Shown: positions 7,619-16,441, counted from the first letter of the stretch. The stretch is 64,000 bases of DNA from an uncultured Gammaproteobacteria bacterium (GCA_913045055.1 CAJWPI010000003.1:16329-80328), one strand, 5' to 3'. A program made the numbers and translations. The notes: a model not told the origin generated them from the letters alone.

Positions 7619-8965
7619 TTAAGAATTGTTCTTAATAAAATCTTGAATTGAACCTTCAATATATCTATCTATGGTTTCGTGATGAAATCTTATTCGTCTC
7701 TCTTGATAAGGCATATAATCACCTCTAAAACCTCTTGAACTTAGTCCTTGTTGTTGGCTTTGCCAAACCGCTACATCTTGATCTATACCAGGTCCGGCAC
7801 TAATTTCACCAAATTTACCAGTTAGGTGCTCTACAGGAGAGTCAATAGCTACATACTTGCCCATGGAATTAGAATAATACTCATTCGCCCCTTCAGGAAA
7901 CCATGTGAAATACCACATATCGAAGTAACATTTATTAGGATCAGTTGGATGAGGATTACCACGAAGGAAAATATTTCCATCAGGTTTCATACTAAAGTAG
8001 ACATTTGGAAAGAAACCGTAATGATAATTATCAGTAAGCTGGTCATCATTAAAAAGAGAAAAATCATACCCTTTTTTTTCAGATAACTTACGTTTTTGGT
8101 TTTGCAGGTCTTTACGAAATTCTTTAAATCTCCCTCTATAAGATTCTATGTCCATTTCCCAAAATTCTGCATCTGGCTTTAAGCTTTCTATTATCAAATC
8201 TTCTTCCTTTTCAGCATGTGGAGTTGGAATTGAACCTGGCATTAACATACGAACATTTCCATTTAAATAAAGATCAAATTGACAACTTTGATATCTTTCA
8301 TCAAGAAAATATTTTAGTTGGGGGTGGACATCGGGAATATGGTAAGACTCATTGAAATTGTCTTGAACGCACTTCCAATTGAAGTTGCCTTCAATTGTCA
8401 CCCAATCCGTTCTTTTCATTTCTTCTAGCGGATATACAGAGAGATGTTCTTGATGTGGAGATAAGTAATCATGTAAAGAACTGCAGTTTTCATCCATGTT
8501 ATACCAAATAAACCCTCCCCATGTTTCACAAGGTATTTCTACTAATTTCAACTTTCCGCAAGGAGACCCTTGGGGGAAATCCTCTTCATCTCTTACATAA
8601 ATTAGCTCACCCTCTAAAGAGTACTGCCATCCATGATATCCACAAGAAAATGTCTTCGCCTTTCCTTTTTCTGACTGAACAAGCCTATTAGCTCTATGCT
8701 GACATACATTAAAGAAAGCTCTTATTTTGTTGTTATTATCTCTAACACACAAAATAGATTCTCTCCCCATTTCGCAAGTAATGTAGTCTCCTTTTTGGGG
8801 CAATTCTTCAACTAAACCCGCAATAAGCCATACTTTTGTCCACATACCCTCCCACTCAAGCTCCATAAACTCTTTTGAAGTATATCTTTCGCCTAAAAGA
8901 GGTTTATTACCTAAAGGGGGTTCAGGGGCTTTAGAAGTATCTGTACCTTTTAAATTTACAGCCAT
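7619..8965 (-). CDS. Rieske non-heme iron ring-hydroxylating oxygenase, alpha subunit
   Basis: A 448-residue oxygenase. The N-terminal Rieske domain has C88-x-H90 and C108-x2-H111 (CGYHGWQYS). The mononuclear iron site follows in DNFNESYHIPDVHPQ, with H209 and H214 as ligands and D202 as the probable bridge to the neighbouring Rieske centre. The length fits alpha subunits. No beta subunit is encoded nearby, so it is probably an alpha-only (alpha3) enzyme. It would insert oxygen, as mono- or dioxygenase, into an aromatic or sterol-like substrate, with electrons from the adjacent ferredoxin. GGGAG precedes the ATG. It sits in the middle of the minus catabolic unit. Substrate unknown. Confidence 0.88.
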   Translation of the reverse strand: MAVNLKGTDTSKAPEPPLGNKPLLGERYTSKEFMELEWEGMWTKVWLIAGLVEELPQKGDYITCEMGRESILCVRDNNNKIRAFFNVCQHRANRLVQSEKGKAKTFSCGYHGWQYSLEGELIYVRDEEDFPQGSPCGKLKLVEIPCETWGGFIWYNMDENCSSLHDYLSPHQEHLSVYPLEEMKRTDWVTIEGNFNWKCVQDNFNESYHIPDVHPQLKYFLDERYQSCQFDLYLNGNVRMLMPGSIPTPHAEKEEDLIIESLKPDAEFWEMDIESYRGRFKEFRKDLQNQKRKLSEKKGYDFSLFNDDQLTDNYHYGFFPNVYFSMKPDGNIFLRGNPHPTDPNKCYFDMWYFTWFPEGANEYYSNSMGKYVAIDSPVEHLTGKFGEISAGPGIDQDVAVWQSQQQGLSSRGFRGDYMPYQERRIRFHHETIDRYIEGSIQDFIKNNS

Positions 8966-8970
8966 TATTT

Positions 8971-9738
8971 TTATTCTCCCATCAACTCTTCCATAGTTGG
9001 TAATCTTCTTAAATGCCCTCCGCCACTTACTCTAATATTGTCACCAGTAGAGATACACTGATCACTTGCTAGCCATAAGGCTGCATGTGCAACATCATCA
9101 AGTGACGGCATTCTACCAACTGGGGTTTCTTTTATGAAGGCAGATACCATATTTGGATTTGTGAAAAGGGCCTCAGTCATTTCTGTTTCTACTAAACCAG
9201 GTGAAAGACTATTAACCCGAATTCCTTGGGGTCCATACTCATAAGCTGCAATTTGGACAATTTTATCTGTAGCTGCTTTAGCACCTGCATATCCTCCTAA
9301 ACCAGTATTTGTTAGTTCAACAGTTAAAGAAGAGAGAGTAATAATGGATCCACCATCTTTCATTACTGCAGCACTTTCTTTAATAAAAAGAGTAGGACTT
9401 ATGAAGTGTAAATTAGTATATTCCAACAAATGCTCTCTAGTCATTTCTGCTATAGGTACAGGGTTGTATATACCTACCGCGTTAACTGCTATATCTAGAG
9501 ACCCATGAGTTGAAACTACCTCACCTATTAGATTTTTAACTTCCTGATCATTAGTAAAATCAGCAGCAATAAAAGTGCAACCGATATTGTTTGCAATTTC
9601 TTCTAAAGCGTCTTTTCTTCGACCAGAAATAACTACTTTTGCTCCAGCTTCTATAAATATTTTTGCTATAGCTGATCCAATTCCTGGTTCGGATGAAGCG
9701 CCAACTATTAGTGCTATTTTATTATTCAAAGTTATCAA
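8971..9738 (-). CDS. Short-chain dehydrogenase/reductase
   Basis: A 255-residue SDR. The glycine-rich loop is the longer VGASSEPGIGSA type (12-23), NNAG is replaced by NAVG (86-89), and the catalytic S137, Y150 and K154 are intact (YAGAKAA). The C-terminal SGGGHLRRLPTMEELMGE is an unusual charged tail. The start codon is TTG at 9738, supported by an AAGGAG site 6 nt upstream; no ATG is available. It lies 5 nt before the oxygenase alpha gene in transcription terms, so it could act as the cis-dihydrodiol or alcohol dehydrogenase for the oxygenase product. That role is inferred from position only. Confidence 0.83.
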   Translation of the reverse strand: MITLNNKIALIVGASSEPGIGSAIAKIFIEAGAKVVISGRRKDALEEIANNIGCTFIAADFTNDQEVKNLIGEVVSTHGSLDIAVNAVGIYNPVPIAEMTREHLLEYTNLHFISPTLFIKESAAVMKDGGSIITLSSLTVELTNTGLGGYAGAKAATDKIVQIAAYEYGPQGIRVNSLSPGLVETEMTEALFTNPNMVSAFIKETPVGRMPSLDDVAHAALWLASDQCISTGDNIRVSGGGHLRRLPTMEELMGE

Positions 9739-9756
9739 GATTATCTCCTTTTTTTA

Positions 9757-10536
9757 CTAAGCTGGGACCATACCGGAAGTAACAGACATTGTATTATCAA
9801 CGCACATTCTTGTGCCACTTACAAATTTAGACTCATCAGATGCAAGGTAAAGCACTAAATAAGCAACATCATTTGGTTCGCCAATAGCGGTAGCCTCTGC
9901 CCCTGGAGTTTGCAGACTGGCAAGTCCAGCTTCTTCCATTAACCCTGGCATAGATTCAACCATTGGAGTGGTAATACCAGAAGGAGCAATAGCGTTACAG
10001 CGAATATTTTTCTTTTCTTGTTTACAATGAACTGCGGTTGCTCTAGTCAATCCTTCTATTGCTGCCTTGGCTGCACAGTATGCTACAACATACCTCTCTC
10101 CTTGATGAGATGCTAGTGAGGCCATATTGATTATTGAACCTGATCCAGATCTATCCATATAAGGTATAGAGTATTTACACCCAAAGAAAGTACCGTCAAC
10201 ATGCACTGACATAATAAATTTATAATCTTCTGTTTGTTGGGACTCGATAGTTCCAGGAATAACTATCCCAGCATTGTTAACTAAAATATTTAATGATCCA
10301 AATTCCTTTTCGGTATTCTTAAGGATTTCTTCCCATCTCTTTTCATCCCTTACATCTTGTTCCATAAAAAGAGCTTTGTCTCTTCCTAGTTCTTCTGCAA
10401 GTTTTTCGCCTGCATCCACATCGGTATCAGTCAGAACAACTTTAGCTCCTTCTTGAACTAACAATCGAGCATCTGCAGCTCCCAATCCCTTTGCTGCACC
10501 AGTAACAACAGCTACTTTACCTTTCACTCTATCCAT
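9757..10536 (-). CDS. NAD-dependent SDR, hydroxysteroid-dehydrogenase-like
   Basis: A 259-residue classical SDR. TGAAKGLG lies at 12-19, an acidic residue (D37 in LTDTDV) ends beta-2 and favours NAD(H) over NADP(H), NNAG is at 87-90, and the catalytic S140, Y153 and K157 (YCAAKAA) are intact. The overall pattern resembles 3-alpha/20-beta-hydroxysteroid dehydrogenases, a loose group that also oxidises terpenoid and cyclic alcohols. It is the second gene of the minus catabolic unit, 11 nt after the DUF3237 gene and 18 nt before the next SDR. Specificity cannot be read from the sequence. Confidence 0.85.
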   Translation of the reverse strand: MDRVKGKVAVVTGAAKGLGAADARLLVQEGAKVVLTDTDVDAGEKLAEELGRDKALFMEQDVRDEKRWEEILKNTEKEFGSLNILVNNAGIVIPGTIESQQTEDYKFIMSVHVDGTFFGCKYSIPYMDRSGSGSIINMASLASHQGERYVVAYCAAKAAIEGLTRATAVHCKQEKKNIRCNAIAPSGITTPMVESMPGLMEEAGLASLQTPGAEATAIGEPNDVAYLVLYLASDESKFVSGTRMCVDNTMSVTSGMVPA

Positions 10537-10547
10537 AAATTTCTCAA

Positions 10548-11045
10548 CTAAGTAATTTGATACATTCTGTAAGCAACTCCGCCTTCAACCTGCTTACCCA
10601 CTCCCACGCACACTATGTCGTTAAGCCAAAGATATTTTGGGTGACTAGTCTCAAAAGTAGGAGATACTCTAAAGTAATATTCTGATGGATCTAAAGAAGA
10701 GGCAGCGACTGTTGGTTCATTTTCTTTTGCTTCTGGATTGATAATCCTACCTGTGTAGCTTAAGTATATTTTTGCCCCATCGTCTGTTTCCCATACAGCT
10801 CTTACATCTACTTTCATAGCGTTTGGTCGCCCAGAAGCTAAATTAATCCAATCTCCACCGCCGGGAAGAACTTTTCCTTTCATTTTAGGACCAGAGAACT
10901 CTCCCTCTTTAATATAAGCAATCATCCTATTACCCCAAGCGGCTTGACCTATAGGTCCAGGTGTTGTTTCAGGGTCAACATAGATAACAGCTTCACAAAG
11001 TAAATCACCCTTTAAGTCTAAACCTTCAAACATAGTAGTATCCAC
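10548..11045 (-). CDS. DUF3237 family protein
   Basis: A 165-residue protein with the DUF3237 pattern: an LCEAVIYVDP strand, a GPIGQAAWGNRM segment, KVLPGGGDWINLASGRPNAMKVDVRA, then SYTGRII and SPTFETSHPKYLWLNDIVCVGVG. The family is a small beta-barrel often found beside oxygenases and dehydrogenases in catabolic clusters; its role is not settled. The start is GTG at 11045 with AGGGGG 6 nt upstream, which decides it over a later ATG. It is the promoter-proximal gene of the nine-gene minus unit, so it is probably expressed with the Rieske oxygenase system. Confidence 0.78.
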   Translation of the reverse strand: MDTTMFEGLDLKGDLLCEAVIYVDPETTPGPIGQAAWGNRMIAYIKEGEFSGPKMKGKVLPGGGDWINLASGRPNAMKVDVRAVWETDDGAKIYLSYTGRIINPEAKENEPTVAASSLDPSEYYFRVSPTFETSHPKYLWLNDIVCVGVGKQVEGGVAYRMYQIT

Positions 11046-11126
11046 TGAAAACCCCCTATTTAAAATTGAAAAGAGATTATGCCAGTATTAATAAAACACA
11101 CAAGTAAGTCAAAAGTTTAAATAAGA

Positions 11127-12401
11127 CTATATTTTCGTGCTTTTTGCTGCTTTGTAACCAACGATAGATAAGAGAATTGCAACAGGAAGTGCTGCATAAG
11201 CTATAGATCCAATAGCTAGACCTAATACAGTTAGAAGGGTCACTGATTGACCGCCTAAGTAATCACCTGTTCTGGCTACAAACGTATCCATCATTACGGT
11301 TGATTTGTAACGATCTTGTTTATTAAGACTAGTAAAAATAGTTTCTCTAGTTGGTTTATTTAGACCATATTCAAAAACCCTAATTAGAACGGTCAACACC
11401 AAAACAGCAGTTATTGTTGGGTAAGTAGCATAAGTCCCAAAAGCGATTAAAAGAAAAATCCCATAAATAGTTAATATTGGAACTATTCCGACTGTTCTTA
11501 ATAAATATGAAGTGAAGAGAAATTGCATAATTAAAGTTAAAGGGGTAACTATTTGTTCTATTTGGGCGAAAAAGGCAGTTCTTTCACATGGGTCACTAGA
11601 CCAATCTTGAATGATAGTTAAGGATATCATCCATGCAGCAGTTGAAAGTCCTGTCCACAATAATATATAAAAAGCCATGAACTTGATTTGAGTTTGTTTT
11701 AAGGTATTCCTAAAAGCTTCAAAACTTGAGCCTCCTAGAACTTCCCCTCTATCATCAGTCTTTTTTGGATGACTTCCTGAAGTGAGGCTTCTAGAAAGAA
11801 GAATTGCTATTAAAAGGCATGCAATTGAAAAGACTATTAGTGAAATTGGTCCTAAATCAGATATGGCACTCTTTCCACATATTTCTGTTGAAAAATACCT
11901 AGCTGTAGTGGAGCCAAAAAAAGCACCCAGTGACCCTCCAGCACTGACAACTCCAAATACACGTTTAGCATCAGTTGTAGTAAAGTAATTTATTATAGTT
12001 ACCCAAAAGATTGAAACGACAAAAAAGGAATAGACATTGCACCAAACGTAAAAAGCTCTTCCTGTCCATTGTCTACCTTGCTCGCCAAAAAAAGACCAAC
12101 ATAATAAAAAAATTACGAGATTTACAATAAAGAAAGAATAACAATAAACAACAATACGACTAGTCTGAATCTTTGAAATAACCCAAGAATAGATTGGGTT
12201 TATAAGCCCCATAACAATAACTATAGCTAATAAGATATATGGTAAATTAAAGATACCTCCTTCTATTGCCATTTCATTTCTAACAGGTCTAAGTGCGTAC
12301 CAGGAAGCTAGGACGAAAAAAAAGAAAGAAAAGGATTTTACTAAAGAAAAGATTTCATCCCCTTTCAAAGTAGGGAAAAAGCTTTCACTTTTTTGACTCA
12401 T
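11127..12401 (-). CDS. Npt1/Npt2-like (nucleotide carrier family) membrane transporter
   Basis: A 424-residue integral membrane protein with about 10-12 hydrophobic helices. The first helix is followed by WYALRPVRNEMAIEGG, the hallmark of the Npt/ATP:ADP-antiporter-like branch of the major facilitator fold. Later signature pieces are SAGGSLGAFFGS, the start of a duplicated bundle, and RVFEYGLNKPTRETIFTSL. In intracellular bacteria this family exchanges ATP and ADP, but free-living bacteria carry homologues with unproven substrates. It stands alone between the catabolic unit and a divergent membrane-protein gene. Family call good; transport of nucleotides is not assured. Confidence 0.72.
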   Translation of the reverse strand: MSQKSESFFPTLKGDEIFSLVKSFSFFFFVLASWYALRPVRNEMAIEGGIFNLPYILLAIVIVMGLINPIYSWVISKIQTSRIVVYCYSFFIVNLVIFLLCWSFFGEQGRQWTGRAFYVWCNVYSFFVVSIFWVTIINYFTTTDAKRVFGVVSAGGSLGAFFGSTTARYFSTEICGKSAISDLGPISLIVFSIACLLIAILLSRSLTSGSHPKKTDDRGEVLGGSSFEAFRNTLKQTQIKFMAFYILLWTGLSTAAWMISLTIIQDWSSDPCERTAFFAQIEQIVTPLTLIMQFLFTSYLLRTVGIVPILTIYGIFLLIAFGTYATYPTITAVLVLTVLIRVFEYGLNKPTRETIFTSLNKQDRYKSTVMMDTFVARTGDYLGGQSVTLLTVLGLAIGSIAYAALPVAILLSIVGYKAAKSTKI

Positions 12402-12465
12402 AAAGCTATTTATAAATTAATATAATATTAGAGGATAACACCATCTTAAGAAACTACTGAAACTA

Positions 12466-13176
12466 ATGGAAGCAGAACCCTTTATTCTTTTTGGAAAAGA
12501 TCACTTACTTGCCGTATCAGCTGTAATTCTAACAGCTATTTTTTTTCCTCTTTATTTAAGGCAAGTATCTCCAGCTTTTAAACTCAGATTCGGTTATATT
12601 TTGGCTTGCATTCTAATTCTAAATGAGCTTATCAAGCCCTATTATCATACCCAATTCTTCGGTTACGATTTATTTAGGGTTCTTCCTTTTCACATGTGTG
12701 CTTTATCAGCTTTCTCAATTTCTTTTTTCCTTATAACAGAAAAAAGAATTCTTTTTGAAGTAGCCTTTTTTTGGGGTATAGGAGGGGGTTTAATGGCACT
12801 CTTACAACCTGATACTCCTTTTGACTTCCCTGACCCTGTTTTTATAATTTTTTATCTTAGTCACGGAGGTATGCTTTTAGCTATAGGTCATGCCTCTATT
12901 GCTCTAGGCAATAGACCGCGACTTGATTCTGTTAAAAGAGCAATAATGATATCTTTAGTTGTCCTGGTAATAATTTACATTATTAATCTAATTCTAGGAC
13001 CACCAGCTAATTTCTGGTACTTAGGTGCCAGACCTGAAGGAGCTTCAATTATGGATATAATGCCAGAACCTCCTAAACATATTCCAATAGTGATTGGTTT
13101 GGGTTTAATAATGTTTAGTCTTATTTACTTGCCTTATTGGATCTACGATCAAATAACAGCTAAAAATGCTGAATAA
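12466..13176 (+). CDS. TIGR02206/YwaF family membrane protein
   Basis: A 236-residue protein with seven hydrophobic helices and the family's conserved FHMCALSAFSISFFL (near 75-90), GIGGGLMALLQPD and YLSHGGMLLAIGH motifs, plus a C-terminal PEPPKHIPIVIGLG. YwaF-like proteins have no proven function. It is transcribed divergently from the Npt-like carrier; a TATAAT at 12421-12426 may be its -10 box. Its last 17 nt overlap the end of the convergent VOC gene. Confidence 0.75.
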   Translation: MEAEPFILFGKDHLLAVSAVILTAIFFPLYLRQVSPAFKLRFGYILACILILNELIKPYYHTQFFGYDLFRVLPFHMCALSAFSISFFLITEKRILFEVAFFWGIGGGLMALLQPDTPFDFPDPVFIIFYLSHGGMLLAIGHASIALGNRPRLDSVKRAIMISLVVLVIIYIINLILGPPANFWYLGARPEGASIMDIMPEPPKHIPIVIGLGLIMFSLIYLPYWIYDQITAKNAE

Positions 13177-13999
13177 GAAGTGTTGGGATATTGCATGTAT
13201 TAGATTTTACTGTAGCTACTAGTGTGTCAGGTTTTCTTCCTTCTTTTATTTTAGAAACTTCAAAACCTTCTACAACTAAACGCTTATAAGTTGCTTCTAT
13301 GTCTTGTACTACCCATGCCAAGCCCCAAAAGGAGTCCTTAGGTTCTTCATCATCTTCCTTAGCTATAACCTCTAAGGTTGTATGATTTAATCTAAAGAAT
13401 AACATTCTACCCCCCCACTTCTCCACTGTCTGATCCAAAGCAAGTCTAATACCAAAAGTATCTCGATAAAGAGATATAACCCCTTCAGGGTCATTAGTAT
13501 TAATAACAACGTGATCTAGCCTATTTATTGGGGAATTAAATTTTTGTTTATGTACCGGAAGTGCGTCGGTTTTATGTTGAATGAAGAAAGTAAATAACCC
13601 TCTGGTTACAGAAGAAGGAATGAAAAGATTTAGCCAAGTTCTTGTCTTTTGTTTATGTATGTCTTCACCTTTGCCTGTAGTTAAATTTACTTTTTTTATT
13701 CCCTTTTTAATAAAAGTTTTTTTTAATTCCCTGATATCAGAAGCACCAAAAGCAAGTCCTGCAATCCCCTCTCCATTTTTTTTAAGAAAATCTTTAATCA
13801 TTTCTGAACCTGAACCTGGGCCACAAGAAGCTAAAAGTTCTATATAAAGATTTTCTAAAGGAAATAAAGCATTTTCAGTGCCTTGATCGGAATGAAAGCC
13901 TTTCCAAGTTGGAGGGAAACCTAAAAGTTTAGTGTAATTATTAATTGCCTTAGGGAGATCTTCAACAGCAATAATTATGTGGTCAACAGAATCAAGCAA
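13160..13999 (-). CDS. Two-domain VOC/glyoxalase-like protein
   Basis: A 279-residue protein with two VOC modules: residues 3-130, opening DSVDHIIIAVEDLPKAINNY, and 155-275, opening INRLDHVVINTNDPEGVISLY. Each begins with a conserved His (H7 and H160 region), but the second metal-ligand histidines of true dioxygenases are not obvious, so it resembles the glyoxalase-like groups of unknown activity. The start appears to be TTG at 13999. An in-frame stop a few codons upstream rules out a longer form, and no Shine-Dalgarno site is visible. It follows the ferritin-like gene by 11 nt, so the two may be co-transcribed. Confidence 0.7.
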   Translation of the reverse strand: MLDSVDHIIIAVEDLPKAINNYTKLLGFPPTWKGFHSDQGTENALFPLENLYIELLASCGPGSGSEMIKDFLKKNGEGIAGLAFGASDIRELKKTFIKKGIKKVNLTTGKGEDIHKQKTRTWLNLFIPSSVTRGLFTFFIQHKTDALPVHKQKFNSPINRLDHVVINTNDPEGVISLYRDTFGIRLALDQTVEKWGGRMLFFRLNHTTLEVIAKEDDEEPKDSFWGLAWVVQDIEATYKRLVVEGFEVSKIKEGRKPDTLVATVKSNTCNIPTLLIQHF

Positions 14000-14010
14000 T
14001 TTATGATTTT

Positions 14011-15015
14011 TTAAGAAGCTAATCTATGGAAACCTTGAATTAGAGCATCTGAATTTTTTAGATTCTTTAAAGTATCTTCTACTATTTCAATTCTTTGATC
14101 TTTAAGTTCATGATGAATATCTTCACCATGCCATCTAACCATTTTATTCCAATGAGAATCTATAAAATCAGCACCTAATATTTCTCCCTTTTCAGTTTGA
14201 AAGGTAAAAGATCTAAGTTCAGAGATTATCAAATTTAAGTAAGCGACATGTATGGCTTCATCCTGCCTAATTCTTCTTACCATCTCCGCAGCTAAAAGAG
14301 CATCATTTCTCCTGTCTTTGAATAGATCTTCACAAGAAGCAATATTCATAGAAAACTGAAAGAAACATTCTGCTCTCACTTCAATCATTAATACATTCAT
14401 TAAAAAATCTACTATCCCAGCATATTCGGTTGCGATAGGCCATTGATCATCTTCTTCAACTGGTCTACCTATATTCTCTGGAACTTCAGGTATAGGGTAG
14501 GCATCCTGTCCGAATAATAAATCTCTAGCAGCAAACCACATCTGGTCATGTGCTCCTAGTTGACTATTTGGATCGCCTCCTTCATCGAACCCATGAGCAA
14601 CAAAAAGACCTTTATTCATATGTCCTGTAGCACTATCTGATATATCTTCTTTGATAATTCTCTGAAAGTCAGGAGCTGTAATTTCTGCTAGCGCTTGACC
14701 TCTGGCCTCGATTACACCCGTGATCGTTAGGCTATTCCATAGAAACGCACCTTCTCCTAAGGATAAAAGATATTTAGCTTGATCAAAGTTAGGATAATTC
14801 CCATATTTTAGAATTTCTACTGAGCAATCTAAAAGAGGATGCCCTTGATTGGTTAGATTCTCAGCCCATTGATTAACAGCGGTCCATCGCTTTCTTGTTC
14901 TGGGCGATATATATTTCCCTTCTCTATCCAAACCCCCATGCAATAAGTATCCTGCCATTTCATTCGGGGCATGAAACTCATGCTCACTCATAATTTCATC
15001 AAAAGAATAAATCAT
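14011..15015 (-). CDS. Putative ferritin-like di-iron protein, uncharacterised
   Basis: A 334-residue protein that I cannot name. Its long helical core has acidic/His patterns of ferritin-like di-iron proteins: E103 (GVIEARGQ), H132 (TGHMNKG), E212 with E216 (IEVRAECFF), and E253-x2-H256 (RQDEAIHVAYL), the last being the usual ExxH of the second half-site. A GAHDQMWFAARDLLFG segment (154-169) could contribute too. No signal peptide. Its ATG overlaps the stop of the small membrane-protein gene upstream (ATGA), indicating translational coupling. Possible roles include an oxygenase or an iron-dependent desaturase-like enzyme. The metal assignment is inference from motif spacing. Confidence 0.55.
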   Translation of the reverse strand: MIYSFDEIMSEHEFHAPNEMAGYLLHGGLDREGKYISPRTRKRWTAVNQWAENLTNQGHPLLDCSVEILKYGNYPNFDQAKYLLSLGEGAFLWNSLTITGVIEARGQALAEITAPDFQRIIKEDISDSATGHMNKGLFVAHGFDEGGDPNSQLGAHDQMWFAARDLLFGQDAYPIPEVPENIGRPVEEDDQWPIATEYAGIVDFLMNVLMIEVRAECFFQFSMNIASCEDLFKDRRNDALLAAEMVRRIRQDEAIHVAYLNLIISELRSFTFQTEKGEILGADFIDSHWNKMVRWHGEDIHHELKDQRIEIVEDTLKNLKNSDALIQGFHRLAS

Positions 15016-15254
15016 GTCCTATTCCATATTTTAGATTTTATAACATTATAGAAGTCTTTAAACTTTGCAATGATTTCTGGACCTAAAAGAGCTACACCCC
15101 CGTAAAACGTTATTCCGCTGATTATATACAAAATACTTCCGTAGGTTGCTATTTCACCCCATTCATAACCCATAAAAGGAATTATGGGTATAGCAATATA
15201 TGGTGGAATAGAAATTACTACTAGAGAATACCCTATAACTTTACGCAAATTCAT
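15012..15254 (-). CDS. Small two-helix membrane protein (transporter-suffix-domain-like)
   Basis: An 80-residue protein with two hydrophobic hairpin helices, about residues 6-28 and 36-60, beginning MNLRKVIGYSLVVISIPPY and ending in a basic tail. The pattern of IIPF, then GSILYIISGITFYGGVALLGPEIIAKFK, resembles the short 'transporter suffix domain' proteins sometimes found after carriers. No carrier is adjacent here. Its last 4 nt overlap the start of the ferritin-like gene, so the pair is probably one unit and this protein may recruit that partner to the membrane. Family resemblance is moderate; function unknown. Confidence 0.6.
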   Translation of the reverse strand: MNLRKVIGYSLVVISIPPYIAIPIIPFMGYEWGEIATYGSILYIISGITFYGGVALLGPEIIAKFKDFYNVIKSKIWNRT

Positions 15255-15304
15255 ATCTATAAAGTGTTGTTTTCTTCCTTAAGAGTTATATTTCTTGCTA
15301 ATAA

Positions 15305-16432
15305 TTAAACTTTAGGCATTTGAGAATTAACTTTTTCTAACGCTTCTAAATATTCTTTTACTAGTCGATTTATAAGACTTCTACATGACTCAACTTCATT
15401 AATTTGTCCAACTACCTGCCCTATCGGATTAAAGGCTACTTCTTGAGTCTTGCCTTTGCCTGCATATTGATGGGTTCTTCTCATTGCATCAGCAGTTACT
15501 AGTCCTTGAAGAGGCATACCTAAAGGATCGGGTGTATCTTTTTTCTCCCATGCTTCAGTCCAATAATTTTTTAACATTCTTGCAGGCTTTCCTGTCCATG
15601 CAGTTGATCTAACTGTATCACCACTAGTTGCATTGAAATAGGACTGTTTTTGTTCAGGCTGTGCAAAAGCTTCTTCTACTGCTAGCCAAATAGAGCCAGT
15701 CCATATTCCTTCTGCTCCCATAGACATTGCTGCTAACATTTGTTCTCCGCTACCTATACCTCCTGCAGCAAGGACAGGTGTAGGAGAAACAGCTTTTATG
15801 ATTTCAGGCCATAGAACCATACTCCCTATTTCTCCAGTATGTCCTCCTCCCTCATAACCTTGAGCTATTATTAAATCTATACCAGCTTCCATATGTGAGA
15901 TAGCTTGTTTCGGTTTTCCACATAGCGCAGCCATTACTCTTCCAGAAGATTTTATTTTTTCTATAACTTCTTTTGGAGGGGTTCCTAAAGCATTTGCTAT
16001 CATCTTACAGTTTGGTCTTGTAAGAGATTCATCAACTAAAGGTAAAGCAGTTGCCAGGGTCCACCCAAATAAGCCCATCTTTTCTTGAGAGTTTGGCCAA
16101 GGAGGGACATCATGGGACTCTAAAAGTTTCTCAGCAAATTCTTGATGTTCTTTTGGAATCATATCTATCATCTTTGATTCAAGTTCATGCGGATCCATTT
16201 CATCCATGCCTTCATACTTTTGAGGGATAACAACATCCACGCCATAATGAAAGTCTCCTATATGGTTATCTATCCAATCTAGCTCATCTTTAAGTTGTTC
16301 TTGAGAAAAGCCTACAGCACCTAAAACACCAAACCCTCCTGCTTTACTTACTGCTACAACTACATCCCTGCAATGTGAGAAAGCAAAGATTGGATACTCA
16401 ATCTTTAATTGTTTGCAAATATTGGTTTTCAT
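15305..16432 (-). CDS. Nitronate monooxygenase family FMN protein
   Basis: A 375-residue TIM-barrel flavoprotein of the nitronate monooxygenase/2-nitropropane dioxygenase family. The family motifs are IEYPIFAFSHCRDVVVAVS near the start, GYEGGGHTGEIGSMVLWPEI (about 200-220) with the GGHTG phosphate loop, and AAGGIGSGEQMLAAMSMGAEGIWTGS for FMN binding. I start it at the ATG at 16432 (MKTNICKQLKIEYP), since family members begin just there; an upstream in-frame ATG at 16456 would add eight hydrophobic residues. Members oxidise nitronates or act as NADH:quinone/enoyl reductases, and the substrate here is open. It is divergent from the secreted repeat protein at 16520. Confidence 0.82.
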   Translation of the reverse strand: MKTNICKQLKIEYPIFAFSHCRDVVVAVSKAGGFGVLGAVGFSQEQLKDELDWIDNHIGDFHYGVDVVIPQKYEGMDEMDPHELESKMIDMIPKEHQEFAEKLLESHDVPPWPNSQEKMGLFGWTLATALPLVDESLTRPNCKMIANALGTPPKEVIEKIKSSGRVMAALCGKPKQAISHMEAGIDLIIAQGYEGGGHTGEIGSMVLWPEIIKAVSPTPVLAAGGIGSGEQMLAAMSMGAEGIWTGSIWLAVEEAFAQPEQKQSYFNATSGDTVRSTAWTGKPARMLKNYWTEAWEKKDTPDPLGMPLQGLVTADAMRRTHQYAGKGKTQEVAFNPIGQVVGQINEVESCRSLINRLVKEYLEALEKVNSQMPKV

Positions 16433-16441
16433 GTTTAATAA

